Source of the DNA: Piper betle
Lineage: Eukaryota > Streptophyta > Magnoliopsida > Piperales > Piperaceae
Assembly (NCBI GenBank): GCA_033002965.1
Contig: JAURVB010012638.1
Location: forward strand, 1-64,000
Direction: 5' to 3'
DNA: 64,000 bases
Of the stretch, positions 11,138-20,842 are shown in pieces. Under the pieces are notes generated by a model, which saw only the letters and a list, made by a program, of their open reading frames with translations, was not told where the DNA came from and ran no database searches. The translations under genes and the position numbers were made by a program. Positions within the stretch are counted from its first letter, which is position 1, and the number at the start of each line of letters is the position of its first letter.

Positions 11138-11943
11138 GGTGGTATTAGAGTTGTGTTTCCCATGTAATCATGCAAAACAATCATTACCTTCTTGAAAGTC
11201 TAAAAGTCCACTGTCCCAAGGGTAAATTAGTTTTATAGAATGTATTTTTATTGTTTTAAATGGTAAGTAATTATGGGTATATACAAAATGGGTTGCAGGC
11301 GAACATCAACAAATGAGAGGTTGAGAGGTTGGGGTAACAACGAGTATTACGTAGTTTAAGATATTTCTTCCTAAAAAAAAATGATGTCGGTTACGGTGTA
11401 CAAATAATTTGTAAGTCACTAAAAAACAATTGACTTTTAGATGATATGAAAATTTAGATAATTGTTAAATAATTTCCCTAGTGGGGATTTAAGTGACGAC
11501 TTCTAGATCTGGAACAAGTTGTAAGTAAAAGGCAAATTAAAAGGGAACCTTTAGAAGGATATGAGACCCTGAGGTATTGTGTAGATAATTGATTTATGGA
11601 GACATATCTTTAGCATATTAACAAGCTGTTATTGAGTTAGAAGACATTCTACGTTAGGTTAATTATAGCATAACACCAGTATAGGACGGTGTGTCACTTA
11701 TATGTCATGCTAGGTGCACGTGACACTTAGCCAATGAGCGTATATGGGACGCCTTTACAATCAGAGGTGTTATCTAGGTAGTATGGGTGGTATGAGACAC
11801 CTGTGCGACATGGATAACAGTGTCATGGGACAGTGTGCCCCACTTTAGCTATGCAAATGAGTGGCGATGCTTAAATAAAATAAAAAAAACCAAATTTTCT
11901 CCAGTATATTTTTTAGGGCGAAAGATTCCCAAGCTGGGAAGAT
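11138..11943 (+). mobile_element. B1 internal region, non-coding
   Basis: 806 bp from the PBS to the 3' LTR, with stops in all frames and no gag or pol similarity. It aligns with the B2 internal region (44453-45452) and, reversed, partly with B3 (49043-49469). The best-kept part is 11640-11860, with a GTGTCAC...GTGACAC inverted repeat and the block 'gtcatgggacagtgtgcccc'. It ends in a purine run 'aagctgggaagat' directly before the 3' LTR, a plausible polypurine tract. Confidence 0.75.
11140..11152 (+). promoter_or_regulatory. Primer-binding site, initiator Met-tRNA type
   Basis: TGGTATTAGAGTT two bases after the LTR end. The canonical plant site is TGGTATCAGAGC; one C-to-T change fits methylation decay. 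The B2 copy at 44455 reads TGGTATCAGAGTT. Confidence 0.85.
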
Positions 11944-14812
11944 TGTAAAACCCTAAATTTTCACCTTATGACCCTATTATATTTTCGAGGGCGAAAATTC
12001 CCAAATTGGGAGATTGTGAAACCCCGAAAAAAATATTAACAATAAGAATTACGATATTTTATTTACGGTTTTGTAAATCTTAAGAACAAACCATAAATAT
12101 TATTTAGTTAAATTAATTCTTGAAAAAAATCAATATTATAAATTAATCAATTATGACCTTTAGCATATCAGTACAATGAATGATATAATTATGACTAATT
12201 ATGTTGTTTAAATATCTTTGACTCGGTCTGGGAAGGATAGAATGTTGGACAATTATTATTATTATTTTTTAGTTAAGACAAGAGATTTTAAGGGAGTTGG
12301 GTAGCGTCTCTACCCAGTTAAATTCAAGCGTTGGCGTGTTGTCCCATACCCTAGCCGTCATTTTCGTGTTGAGGTGTTTTCCCATACCCTAGCCATCATT
12401 CTCATCTTCTTCTGCTTTCTCTCCTTTTACTCTCCTCTCTAGGCGGCATTCTTGTATCTCATCTTCATATCTTGTTCGGTATGCTTCCCTTGTCCATCTT
12501 TTGCTCATTTTATATTTTGCTGTTTTGCTTTCCCGTATGCATGCAATTCATGATCACCTTGCTATTTCTGTTGCTTCATCAATTCATGATCACCTTGCTA
12601 TTTCTGTTGCTTCATCAATTCATGATCGCCTTGCTATTTTTGTTGCTTCATCAATGTTCTATTGTATGTAAATGTTTGGTTTAGGATAATTGAGTTGCAA
12701 GGTCCCTAGCGTCTTATGATTTTTATGCATGGGGTTTTGTCGATTTCTTTTTATGTGTGAATGGCTGTGATTCTTTTTGGGTTGTTTGTTTTGTTGAGTG
12801 TATGTTGATTGCTGGTTTCAATTTTGTGTGCTTTGGTTTTATATTGGTTATGGTTGCTAGGCTAATTAATTATTGTACTAAAACGTCATGGGTAATATAC
12901 TTTATTCGTCAATATATGATGGAATAAATTTATGGTATATATATATATTAAATAAAGTATTATTATCTATTAATTAATGAATTGTATATTAAATTATTTC
13001 TACAACGGTTTTGATTAATTTAGAGTATTAAATAAATGTTCCTTGTTGATCTAAATAGTTAATATGTGAACATGACCCTGATGATTAAATTGATAATCAA
13101 CGTATGCCTACAAATAATCACAATTGGGTTAAATAAATGGGGTAAATCCATGAGTAATATAATTACTATTGTGATTAATAGTTGATAATTAATTCGTTTA
13201 CTAAAAGTTATTAATTTAAATCGGATGGTTATAAGTGATTAATGAAATAAAGATTTCACTTTTATCATATTAAATTTAATACTAGGTAGATAAACTCACT
13301 ATTTGACTAACAAGTTAGTAAGGTAGAAAAATGGGTTGTTAAACTATAATTGTGTAAAAATCATAAGCGTTGAACCTAAATAGGATAACGGAAATAAATT
13401 AAATTCGAACCTTTACTGAGTGGAATTAATTTAAAATATTTTTATTAGTAGTATCCATGGTTAGGGTAATACAAATCAATTTAAATAATTTAATCGAACG
13501 ACTTAATTAATTGCTACATAAATATTCTGAATTAATAAAAAGTTAATAGATTATTTTAGGTATACCAAAGCTTTTATTCAATGAATTAAGTATCTAGTAC
13601 TCACTAAATTGCTATTAATAATGATAGTGATTAAAGATTAAAATCGTAAACTAAATTGGCGAGATCGTGGTTAAGTAATTATCATCTGAAAAGAAAATAT
13701 ACTAATAATTGCAATTAAATACTTTTTTATAAGTAAATAATTATTTTATCATTAGTGAAGTGTGAATTATTATTTAAGTAATTAATTTAAAATGTAAAGT
13801 ATTACTTAAATGATTATGTCACATGAATAATTAATTATCTCACTAGACTTATTGTAAATTTTGAGAATTTAATGTTTAATATTGTTTAAATGTTGTATGC
13901 TTTATGCTATTAAGTTTTACTGATGTTATATTAAGTCATTTAGTTGCATGCATTTCTACTCGAATAAAATTATACTCATGTATAATTTTATTTTCTCGTT
14001 CAGAGTAGGATTGTCGGTCGCGGTTGCAAGTTCAGTTGCGAACTATCTAGGTCCGTATAATTATTTGAAATGTTGCATTTTCCCTTTTTGGTAGCCCTGG
14101 TCACCCTGAGCCCAGATTCAACCATCATGCACCGAGCGCAACTGGGGTTAAGGAATTGACTTAGTTTGACACGGGGCTGCACCCTTTAAAATTACTATCT
14201 GGGAGTCTTGGTCGACTTAAGTTCATATCCGACCACCATGCGCCGAGTGCAACTGGGGTAAATGAATTAACTCAATCCGACACAGGACAGCACCCCTGAA
14301 ACACCTGCCCCCTTCCCGAAAGGGGTGATAGGGCGCAGTGGCACAAGACAGCTCATTATGCACTTGTGATACTGAGAGGGTGAGTCAATGGTAGTGTGTG
14401 TGCATGGATGGGATTGTAGATGGATGGGGTGGCCACCCCTCCCAGCATAATTTGAGCTCAGCATAGGCTCATAACTACTAAAATTCTCGAAAAATGATAA
14501 TAGAGATTATATTGACATGTTTCATTTAATTATGCAACTTAGTGGTTTTATCACTAACGCGGAATTGCCTCCGCAGGTATGAGCATGGAAGGATGGGTAG
14601 AGTCGAGACAATTCGAGGACTCTATTATTCGACTATTCTTTCCTCAAGATTGTTGGAATGGCAGTGGGATTTTGGTTCGGTTGATGGGATTAAATTATTC
14701 CGAGCTTATAACATATTTAAAAAAATTGAAAATTAATAGAAATTAATTTACTAGACAAATAGTTTTGTATGGTAACACTTATCTCGTGGCTCGGAATGGG
14801 CAGGTCGTTACT
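11944..14812 (+). mobile_element. B1 3' LTR
   Basis: Starts TGTAAAACCC at 11944 after the purine run and ends at 14812. 2,869 bp. A second LTR-like start (TGTGAAACCCCG) occurs at about 12015, so the LTR head is duplicated. It contains two close copies of the 'cccataccctagcc' block near 12346-12395, the site used by two insertions elsewhere in this window. A three-unit ~36-bp repeat lies at 12545-12655 ('ttcatgatcaccttgctatt'). Confidence 0.85.
12545..12655 (+). repeat. Short tandem repeat, three units of about 36 bp
   Basis: Three units built on 'ttcatgatcaccttgctatt' and 'tctgttgcttcatcaa' inside the B1 3' LTR. The unit length is a multiple of three, which leaves a 70-codon frame open; the frame has no recognisable domain. 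Confidence 0.85.
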
Positions 14813-14938
14813 AGTATCGAAGGGCCGACTTTGTAGATCTTTTTCGACCAGCACCGGTGGTCCCCAACCCCGATGTCATCTCCAAAATGAAGCTGGTGAA
14901 GTTATGTACCAACCCAAATCGATTTTCCTGGGAATCCG
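14813..14938 (+). other. Element D fragment between B1 and A1
   Basis: 126 bp (TSD of B1 at 14813-14817, TSD of A1 at 14934-14938). 'cgaccagcaccggtggtccc' and 'aacccaaatcgattttcc' match the tandem repeats at 20936 and 21135, so this is one more unit of the D array, separated from its neighbours by the two insertions. Confidence 0.8.
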
Positions 14939-17204
14939 TGTAACGACCCGCCATTTATCACGATATTGTGGGCCTAACCGGCTAGGTGTTACTCAAAAGT
15001 AAAGTAATTATGTCAAACATTTTTTATAAATAATAACATATATAAAGATCCCACAGTCTTGGACCGTTTCCCAGCAGCCACACTTATTTCTCAATTAAAT
15101 AAAAAAGGAGTCCTCATATTTATTTTGCTCCATACTCTGGATGTCAATCACCTAATCTCGTATCTGCACACCTGCGGAGGCAATTCCGCGTTAGTGATTA
15201 CAACACTACGTAGTATAATAGATAAAACAAAACAAGTACATTCCACTATTTCCTTATGTTTATTTTAATATGCGGTGGAGCGATTCCGCTATACTCCAAA
15301 ACAATGCGGAGGAGGTATCCACTGTGATCCGCACACCCCGGCCGTAGCCTTTTTGTGGGGAGGCTACCACTACCGTCTCCAGTGCCAGTGCCTCGCACAC
15401 CCCGGCCGTAGCCTTTTTGTGGGGTAGCTATCACTGCACTCGGGTGATTGCTATGCCCCATTTGTGGGGAAGCTCTCACTACCAATTCTAGTGCCAGTGC
15501 CTCGCACACCCCGGCCGTAGCCTTTTTATGGGGAGGCTATCACTGCACTCCAGTGCCATTGCCTTGCACACCCCGGCCGTAGCCTTTTTATTGGGCGGCT
15601 ATCACTGCACTCAGGTGATTGCTATGCCCCGTTTATTGGGGAAGCTCTCACTACCAATTCTCTCACCCCGGCCGTAGCCTTTTTATGGGGTGGCTATCAC
15701 TACTCCAAAACAATGTCCATGCATTACAAAATTCACGCACATAACACGACCCAGTGTTGGACTGAGTTAATTCATTGACCCCTGTTGCACTCCGTGCATG
15801 GTAGTCGAATCTGGGCTCAGGCCGACCTAGGCTACCAACAAGGAAAATACGATGTTCTACCTATTATACGTACCTGATTTGTGATTACGTCTGACTGTGA
15901 TCCGCTTACCCTAATCTGAATGAGGGCATAAAATTATACATTAGTATAATTTTATTTTGCATGAGCCTACATGCAACTATATGACTGATGTACTATCGAT
16001 TTTGAAGATATAAAATATATCATGCTGGACTTCATTAATTATTTAATTTCCAGTAAGTTCAATGATAATTTATTATCAATGTGATATAATCTATTAAGTC
16101 CTTTTTTTCACATTTCCAATTAACTATCCCAAATAAAACCTTTATTTACTAGTTAATAACTTAATTATTAACCATACTCAATACTTAATTACTAGTATTA
16201 GTATGTTCTTTAACTGATTTGTATTATCCTAATTTAAGGATGTCATTAGTACAGTTATTTGTAACTTATCTTTAACTCGACCGTTTCGAGTCATCCCATA
16301 TTTACAAAACTGCCCTTCTTCTTCCCCGACGTCCTTCTCTTTCCCATACCTTCTTCTTCTTCGCACCCAAAACCAGCATGTCTTCTTTTCCTTCCACCCA
16401 ATTTCAGACCCCATCTTTTATCTACCCCACTGATCCGATTGGAAAACCCCAAAGATCCAATCTTTATCCGCTGCTATCTCATGAAACTCGGACTACACCC
16501 CACATGGGGACCTTAATTTCACCATTCATGGTGGCCGACCAGCAGCCATGGCGACCATGTCCTGCCCCATCAAGGTGACGACCAGAACCACCCCAAGTGA
16601 CGATCAGTCTGCCCTTTCCATGGCGGATCCACGTCTGGCCAGCAACACCGCTGGGAGCACTCCCTACTTCCAGCACGTCAACCCAACTCACAAGGATGGA
16701 AGATGGTGTTGTTGCTGCTGCAAAAACAGCAGGACGTCCTCCTGGTTCTCTTCTTCCCTTGTTGATTTCTTATTTGATTCTTATGTTTATCATGTTTATG
16801 ATTTATGCAACATGTATATGCATGCAACAAAAGAAAAAGAAAGGAGAAGAAATTACCCGAGCGAAGGTGGAAAACCAGCGTCTATCTAAGGAAGAAAAAG
16901 ATGTAGATGACGCCCTCCCCTTCTCCTTTTATAAAGAATAAATGACGGCTAGGGTTTGTGGAAGCACCCTTTCACCATAATTCCTTTAACCGGGTAATTG
17001 GGTAATTAACACGGTTCACTTAACCTTTTCACTCAACCTCTTAAATGGGCACATGGTATGGTTCACTTAAATGGTTAAATGGATAATTAATGTGTTCGAC
17101 TCGACCGATTCAACTAGAATCGTCCGATTAGAAATTACTTTTCAATTTAACCGGGTAATTCATACTTAACCAGCTAATGAAAATTTTTTTTCCGGGTCTT
17201 TACA
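14939..17204 (-). mobile_element. A1 3' LTR, complete
   Basis: 2,266 bp. On the minus strand it begins TGTAAAGACCCGG (17204) and ends CGGGTCGTTACA (14939). It carries a CCGGCCGTAGCC minisatellite at 15280-15705 and the 'taactcgaccg.ttcgagtc' block near 16271 that recurs in all A and C LTRs. Frames at 16378-16941 are not conserved in other LTRs of the family. Confidence 0.9.
15280..15705. repeat. LTR minisatellite, CCGGCCGTAGCC type
   Basis: Five units with the core 'caccccggccgtagcc' plus T-run, 'gggg.ggctatcac' and spacer, alternating with a shorter 'ctatgcccc.ttt' unit. The other A1 LTR has six cores, so unit number differs between LTRs of one element. Confidence 0.9.
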
Positions 17205-17219
17205 ATCTCCCCAACTTAG
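17205..17219 (-). promoter_or_regulatory. Polypurine tract of A1
   Basis: The minus strand reads 'taagttggggagat' directly before the LTR start TGTAAAG. The same tract with one change precedes the F 3' LTR at 52478-52491 ('taagttggggaaat'). Confidence 0.8.
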
Positions 17220-17258
17220 AACTATTTCGTCCCCGAAATATCATAGCATAAATCGGAT

Positions 17259-18929
17259 TTACACGGATTTTATGCTACAAACAGAGCTAGGATATTTTCT
17301 GGCCATTTCCTGTTCAGTCTCCCATGTCGCTTCTTCTGATCCCTGATTTCTCCATAATACCTTTACCAAAGGGATCTCCTTGCTACGGAGTGTCTTTGTT
17401 TCCCTTGCCAAGATTCGAATCGGTTTTTCCTCGTAGGTTAAATCCGATTGTAGCTCTAAATCTGCAAAATTTGTGATAATGTGATTCTCATCTCGTACAT
17501 ATTTCTTTAGCATTGACACATGAAAGACATTGTGTACACCATCAAGGCTTGGTGGTAATGCTAATCTATATGCACAACTTCCGATTCGATCCAAAATTGG
17601 AAATGGTCCTATGAATCTTGGCTTCAACTTCCCTGATGTTCTAAATCTGATCACTCCCTTTTTAGGTGAGGTCTTAAGGTAGACGAACTCCCCAACTTGG
17701 AATTCTAAGTCCTTCCTTCGAGTATCAGCATAACTTTTCTGCCGATCCTGAGCTGCCTTAAGCCTTTGCTGGATGAGTTGCACCTTTTCAGCTGCTTCTC
17801 TCACCATCTCTGGCCCGACTATAACCATCTCTGTAGACTCCAACCAGCATGATGGAGATCGACAAGGCCTACCGTATAAGGCTTCAAACGGTGCCATTCC
17901 TATACTGGCTTGGTAAGAGTTATTATAGGTGAATTCAGCCAAGGCTAAGTGTTTCTCCCAATCTCCTCCCCAGTCGAGGATGCAAGCTCTCAACAAATCC
18001 TCCAAGGTTTGATTGGTCCTCTCACTCTGACCATCAGTTTGGGGGTGATATGCTGTACTTAACTTGATTTGGGTCCCCATAGCTTTTTGGAAAACTTCCC
18101 AAAAATGTGACGTGAATAGGGGATCTCTGTCAGAGACTATCTCCTTTGGAATTCCATGCAGCCTGACAATGTTATTTATGTACAGTTCTGCTAAGTATTC
18201 CGCAGTCCTTGTTGATTTTGTGGGGATAAAATGAGCTGCCTTAGTCAAACGGTCCACAACTACCCATATAGAGTCATGTCTCTTCAAAGTCCTTGGGAGT
18301 TTAGTAATAAAATCACATGTGACACGCTCCCATTTCCAGGTAGGTATCTCTAAAGGTTGTAATAATCCACCGGGTAGTTGATGTTGGGCTTTGATCAATT
18401 GGCACGTCTGACACTTGGAAACAAAATCCACCACATCCCTCTTCATTCCAACCCACCAGTAGGTTCGTTTCAAGTCCTGGTACATCTTTGTAACACCAGG
18501 GTGTATTGAGAACCTTGAACGATGAGCTTCTTCCAGAATATCTCGTTTTAATGCATCATTGTTGGGTACACACAATCTCCCTCTAAATCTGATTACACTG
18601 TTGGAATCTGCTACAATGTTGGGAGTTTTGTCCAACATTTCATTCAGCTTCTCATCTTCCATTTGTGTTAGCTTAACTCGGTCCACCAATTCATTGGAGA
18701 TAACCAGGTTCGCCAGTATTCCTGTCATTCGTTCCACCGGGTTAATAGCTACCACCTCAGCTGACATAGCCCAAAGTCTAGCTAGCTGTTGACCCTTGTC
18801 CACCTTGCCCTTCCGACTCAACGCGTCGGCTACAACGTTCGCTTTTCCCCCAATGAATACCTCAGCTCCGTTCTTTCGGAATTTTTCTACAGTGTATCGA
18901 TCACTGTCATCCCCAACTGGCAGTACCAC
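17259..18929 (-). CDS. Ty3/gypsy integrase with chromodomain, fused to gag and RNase H remnants
   Basis: 556 open codons on the minus strand. Residues ~7-28 are gag-like (DRYTVEKFRKNGAE, compare the A2 gag). They join in frame at about residue 28 to the end of RNase H (KANVVADALSRK), so mid gag, protease, RT and most of RNase H are missing. Integrase is complete: zinc-binding HHCC at H136, H143, C173, C176; catalytic D206, D267, E303 with 35 residues between the last two; a C-terminal GPF/Y-like segment (PRFIGPFPIL), then a chromodomain-like tail ending ATWETEQEMARKYP. Chromodomains are thought to direct chromoviruses to heterochromatin. The first codon is not ATG: upstream is one in-frame TGA (18930-18932), then the short gag frame. 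It cannot act alone without RT; an intact integrase could in principle act in trans. Confidence 0.9.
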   Translation of the reverse strand: MVLPVGDDSDRYTVEKFRKNGAEVFIGGKANVVADALSRKGKVDKGQQLARLWAMSAEVVAINPVERMTGILANLVISNELVDRVKLTQMEDEKLNEMLDKTPNIVADSNSVIRFRGRLCVPNNDALKRDILEEAHRSRFSIHPGVTKMYQDLKRTYWWVGMKRDVVDFVSKCQTCQLIKAQHQLPGGLLQPLEIPTWKWERVTCDFITKLPRTLKRHDSIWVVVDRLTKAAHFIPTKSTRTAEYLAELYINNIVRLHGIPKEIVSDRDPLFTSHFWEVFQKAMGTQIKLSTAYHPQTDGQSERTNQTLEDLLRACILDWGGDWEKHLALAEFTYNNSYQASIGMAPFEALYGRPCRSPSCWLESTEMVIVGPEMVREAAEKVQLIQQRLKAAQDRQKSYADTRRKDLEFQVGEFVYLKTSPKKGVIRFRTSGKLKPRFIGPFPILDRIGSCAYRLALPPSLDGVHNVFHVSMLKKYVRDENHIITNFADLELQSDLTYEEKPIRILARETKTLRSKEIPLVKVLWRNQGSEEATWETEQEMARKYPSSVCSIKSV

Positions 18930-18932
18930 TTG

Positions 18933-19235
18933 TCAGACTACCGGTGGCACTGGGTTTGGAAGTTCCCCTCGCTCGCCTGGGTCAGCTATTCCTACCTGCT
19001 CTTGGGCGCTCCCCTGATCCCCATTTGGGACGTTACTAGGACCCGCAGCCGAATTTGGAGCTCCATTCCCTATTACCAATCCCGGTAACCTCTGCACCAT
19101 GTTCTGAACCACAGAACTGGTATTTTCTGAAGCCTGCGCTAGTCCATGTATGGCCGTCAAAATTTGGCCTAACACACTCTCCAGGTTTGTGTCCGACTGC
19201 GCAGCTTGGCTCAACTTCCTTCGGGTGCCTGCCAT
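18933..19235 (-). pseudogene. A1 gag, N-terminal fragment
   Basis: 100 codons starting MAGTRRKLSQAAQ at 19235 and ending PNPVPPVV before TGA. The N-terminus MAGTRR.. and the ILTAI.GLAQAS block recur in the A2 gag (29925 downward). The TGA at 18930-18932 is in the same frame as the downstream integrase ORF, so the two frames are one original reading frame split by a single stop. The capsid core and zinc knuckle are missing. The start is chosen at the first ATG after the PBS, about 165 bp downstream of it. Confidence 0.75.
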
Positions 19236-19400
19236 CTAAAATTTATTCCGTTATGGTTCATTAATTTTTTTTTCAATGATTACTTAGGTTTATTAGGGAG
19301 TCCACTAATTCCCTAATGACATACCCTATTGGAGAAAAATAAATATTGGACTCTTCAACAAGGTACTTGAGTCATAAGATGTGAGCTTTTGGGAAACCGT

Positions 19401-19412
19401 GCTCTGATACCA
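19401..19412 (-). promoter_or_regulatory. Primer-binding site of A1
   Basis: The minus strand reads TGGTATCAGAGC two bases after the LTR end TTACA, an exact match to the plant initiator Met-tRNA 3' end complement. It fixes the element's orientation. Confidence 0.95.
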
Positions 19413-19414
19413 CC

Positions 19415-20675
19415 TGTAACGACCCGCCATTTTTCACGATATTGTGGGCCTAACTGGCTAGGTGTTACTCAAAAGTAAAATAATTATGTCAAACATTTTT
19501 TATAAATAATAACATATATAAAGTTCCCACAGTCTTTGACCGTTTCCCAGCAGCCACACTTATTTCTCAATTAAATAAAAAAAGGAGTCCTCATATTTAT
19601 TTTGCTCCATACTCTGGATGTCAATCACCTAATCTCGTATCTGCACACCTGCGGAGGCAATTCCGCGTTAGTGATTACAACACTAAGTAGTATAATAGAT
19701 AAAACAAAACAAGTACATTCCACTATTTCCTTATGTTTATTTTAATATGCGGTGGAGCGATTCCGCTATACTCCAAAACAATGCGGAGGAGGTATCCGCT
19801 GTGATCCGCACACCCCGGCCGTAGCCTTTTTGTGGGGAGGCTACCACTACCGTCTCCAGTGCCAGTGCCTCGCACACCCTGGCCGTAGCCTTTTTGTGGG
19901 GTAGCTATCACTGCACTCGGGTGATTGCTATGCCCCGTTTGTGGGGAAGCTCTCACTACCAATTCTAGTGCCAGTGCCTCGCACACCCCGGCCGTAGCCT
20001 TTTTATGGGGAGGCTATCACTGCACTCCAGTGCCAATGCCGTGCACACCCCGGCCGTAGCCTTTTTATGGGGCGGCTATCACTGCACTCAGGTGATTGCT
20101 ATGCCCCGTTTGTGGGGAAGCTCTCACTACCAATTCTAGTGCCAGTGCCTCACTCACCCCGGTCGTAGCCTTTTTATAGGGCGGCTATCATTGCACGCCA
20201 GTGCAATGGAGGAATCGCTGTGCTTCACTCACCCCGGCCGTAGCCTTTTTATGGGGTGGCTATCACTACTCCAAAACAATGTCGATGCATTACAAAATTC
20301 ACGCACATAACACGAGCCACTGTCAGACTGATTTAATTCATTGACCCCGGTTGCACTCCATGCATGGTAGTCGAATCTGGGCTCAGGTCGACCTAGGCTA
20401 CCAACAAGGAAAATACGATGTTGTACCTATTATACGTACCTGATTTGTGATTACGTCTGACTGTGATCCGCTTACCCTAATCTGAATGAGGGCATAAAAT
20501 TATACATGAGTATAATTTTATTTTGCATGAGCCTATATGTAACTATATGACTGATGCACTATCGATTTTGAAGATAAAAAATATATCATGATGGACTTCA
20601 TTAATTATTTAATTTCCAGTAAGTTCAATGATAATTTATTGTCAATGTGATATAATCTATTAAGTCCTTTTTTTT
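19415..20675 (-). mobile_element. A1 5' LTR, truncated
   Basis: Nearly identical to 14939-16108 of the other LTR, from TGTAACGACC to the T-run at 20668-20675. The remaining ~1.1 kb of LTR, including its proper outer end, is absent. It carries a minisatellite array with one more core unit than the left LTR. Confidence 0.9.
19753..20268. repeat. LTR minisatellite, CCGGCCGTAGCC type, second array
   Basis: Six cores, two with single changes (ctggccgtagcc, ggtcgtagcc). Same structure as 15280-15705 with an added block that ends 'ggaggaatcgctg'. Confidence 0.9.
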
Positions 20676-20837
20676 ATTTAATTGAGAAATAAATGTCGCT
20701 GCTGGGAAACGGTCCAAGACTGTGGAAACTTTATATACGTTATTATTTATAAAAAATATTTGACTTAATTACTTTAATTTTGAGTAACACCTAGCCATTT
20801 AGGCCCACAATATCATGAAAAATGGCGGGTCGTTACA
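20676..20837 (+). mobile_element. Inverted LTR end forming the right border of A1
   Basis: Reverse complement of the first ~165 bp of the A1 LTR: 'atttaattgagaaataa', the 'gggaaacggtccaagactg' block, 'gcccacaatat', then 'ggcgggtcgttaca'. The preceding bases TCC plus T-run (20665-20675) occur at both parent positions, the LTR near 16099-16108 and the reverse of the LTR near 15105. That is microhomology as left by a template switch. Confidence 0.85.
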
Positions 20838-20842
20838 ATCCG

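Larger units (their letters stand above)
6589..14812 (+). mobile_element. Element B1: non-coding LTR retrotransposon, TSD AGTAT
   Basis: The left end is TGCAAAACCC at 6589, a one-base change from the TGTAAAACCC seen at the 3' LTR start (11944). The right end is 'gtcgttact' at 14812. The flanks are AGTAT at 6584-6588 and AGTAT at 14813-14817. Removing the element and one TSD joins two halves of the D repeat in register, which confirms the boundaries. Order: 5' LTR 6589-11137 (interrupted by an inverted A LTR at 8757-10906), Met-tRNA PBS 11140-11152, 806-bp internal region without coding capacity, 3' LTR 11944-14812. Confidence 0.85.
14939..20837 (-). mobile_element. Element A1: rearranged Ty3/gypsy element, TSD ATCCG, both outer ends identical
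   Basis: The left outer end is TGTAACGACCCGCC (14939). The right outer end is its reverse complement, GGCGGGTCGTTACA (to 20837). The flanks are ATCCG at 14934-14938 and at 20838-20842, and the host D repeat closes in register when the element and one TSD are removed. A normal minus-strand copy should end at the right with CTTTACA, the reverse of the LTR start. Instead the right LTR stops near 20668 and is followed by an inverted copy of the other LTR end. Internally it has PPT, an integrase-bearing ORF, a short gag and a PBS; most of gag, protease and RT is deleted. Confidence 0.85.

Noticed and set aside
16378..16941. Overlapping 66-114-codon frames in the A1 3' LTR as a gene.
   Set aside because: The corresponding parts of other A LTRs do not keep the frames; the position and flanks are ordinary LTR.
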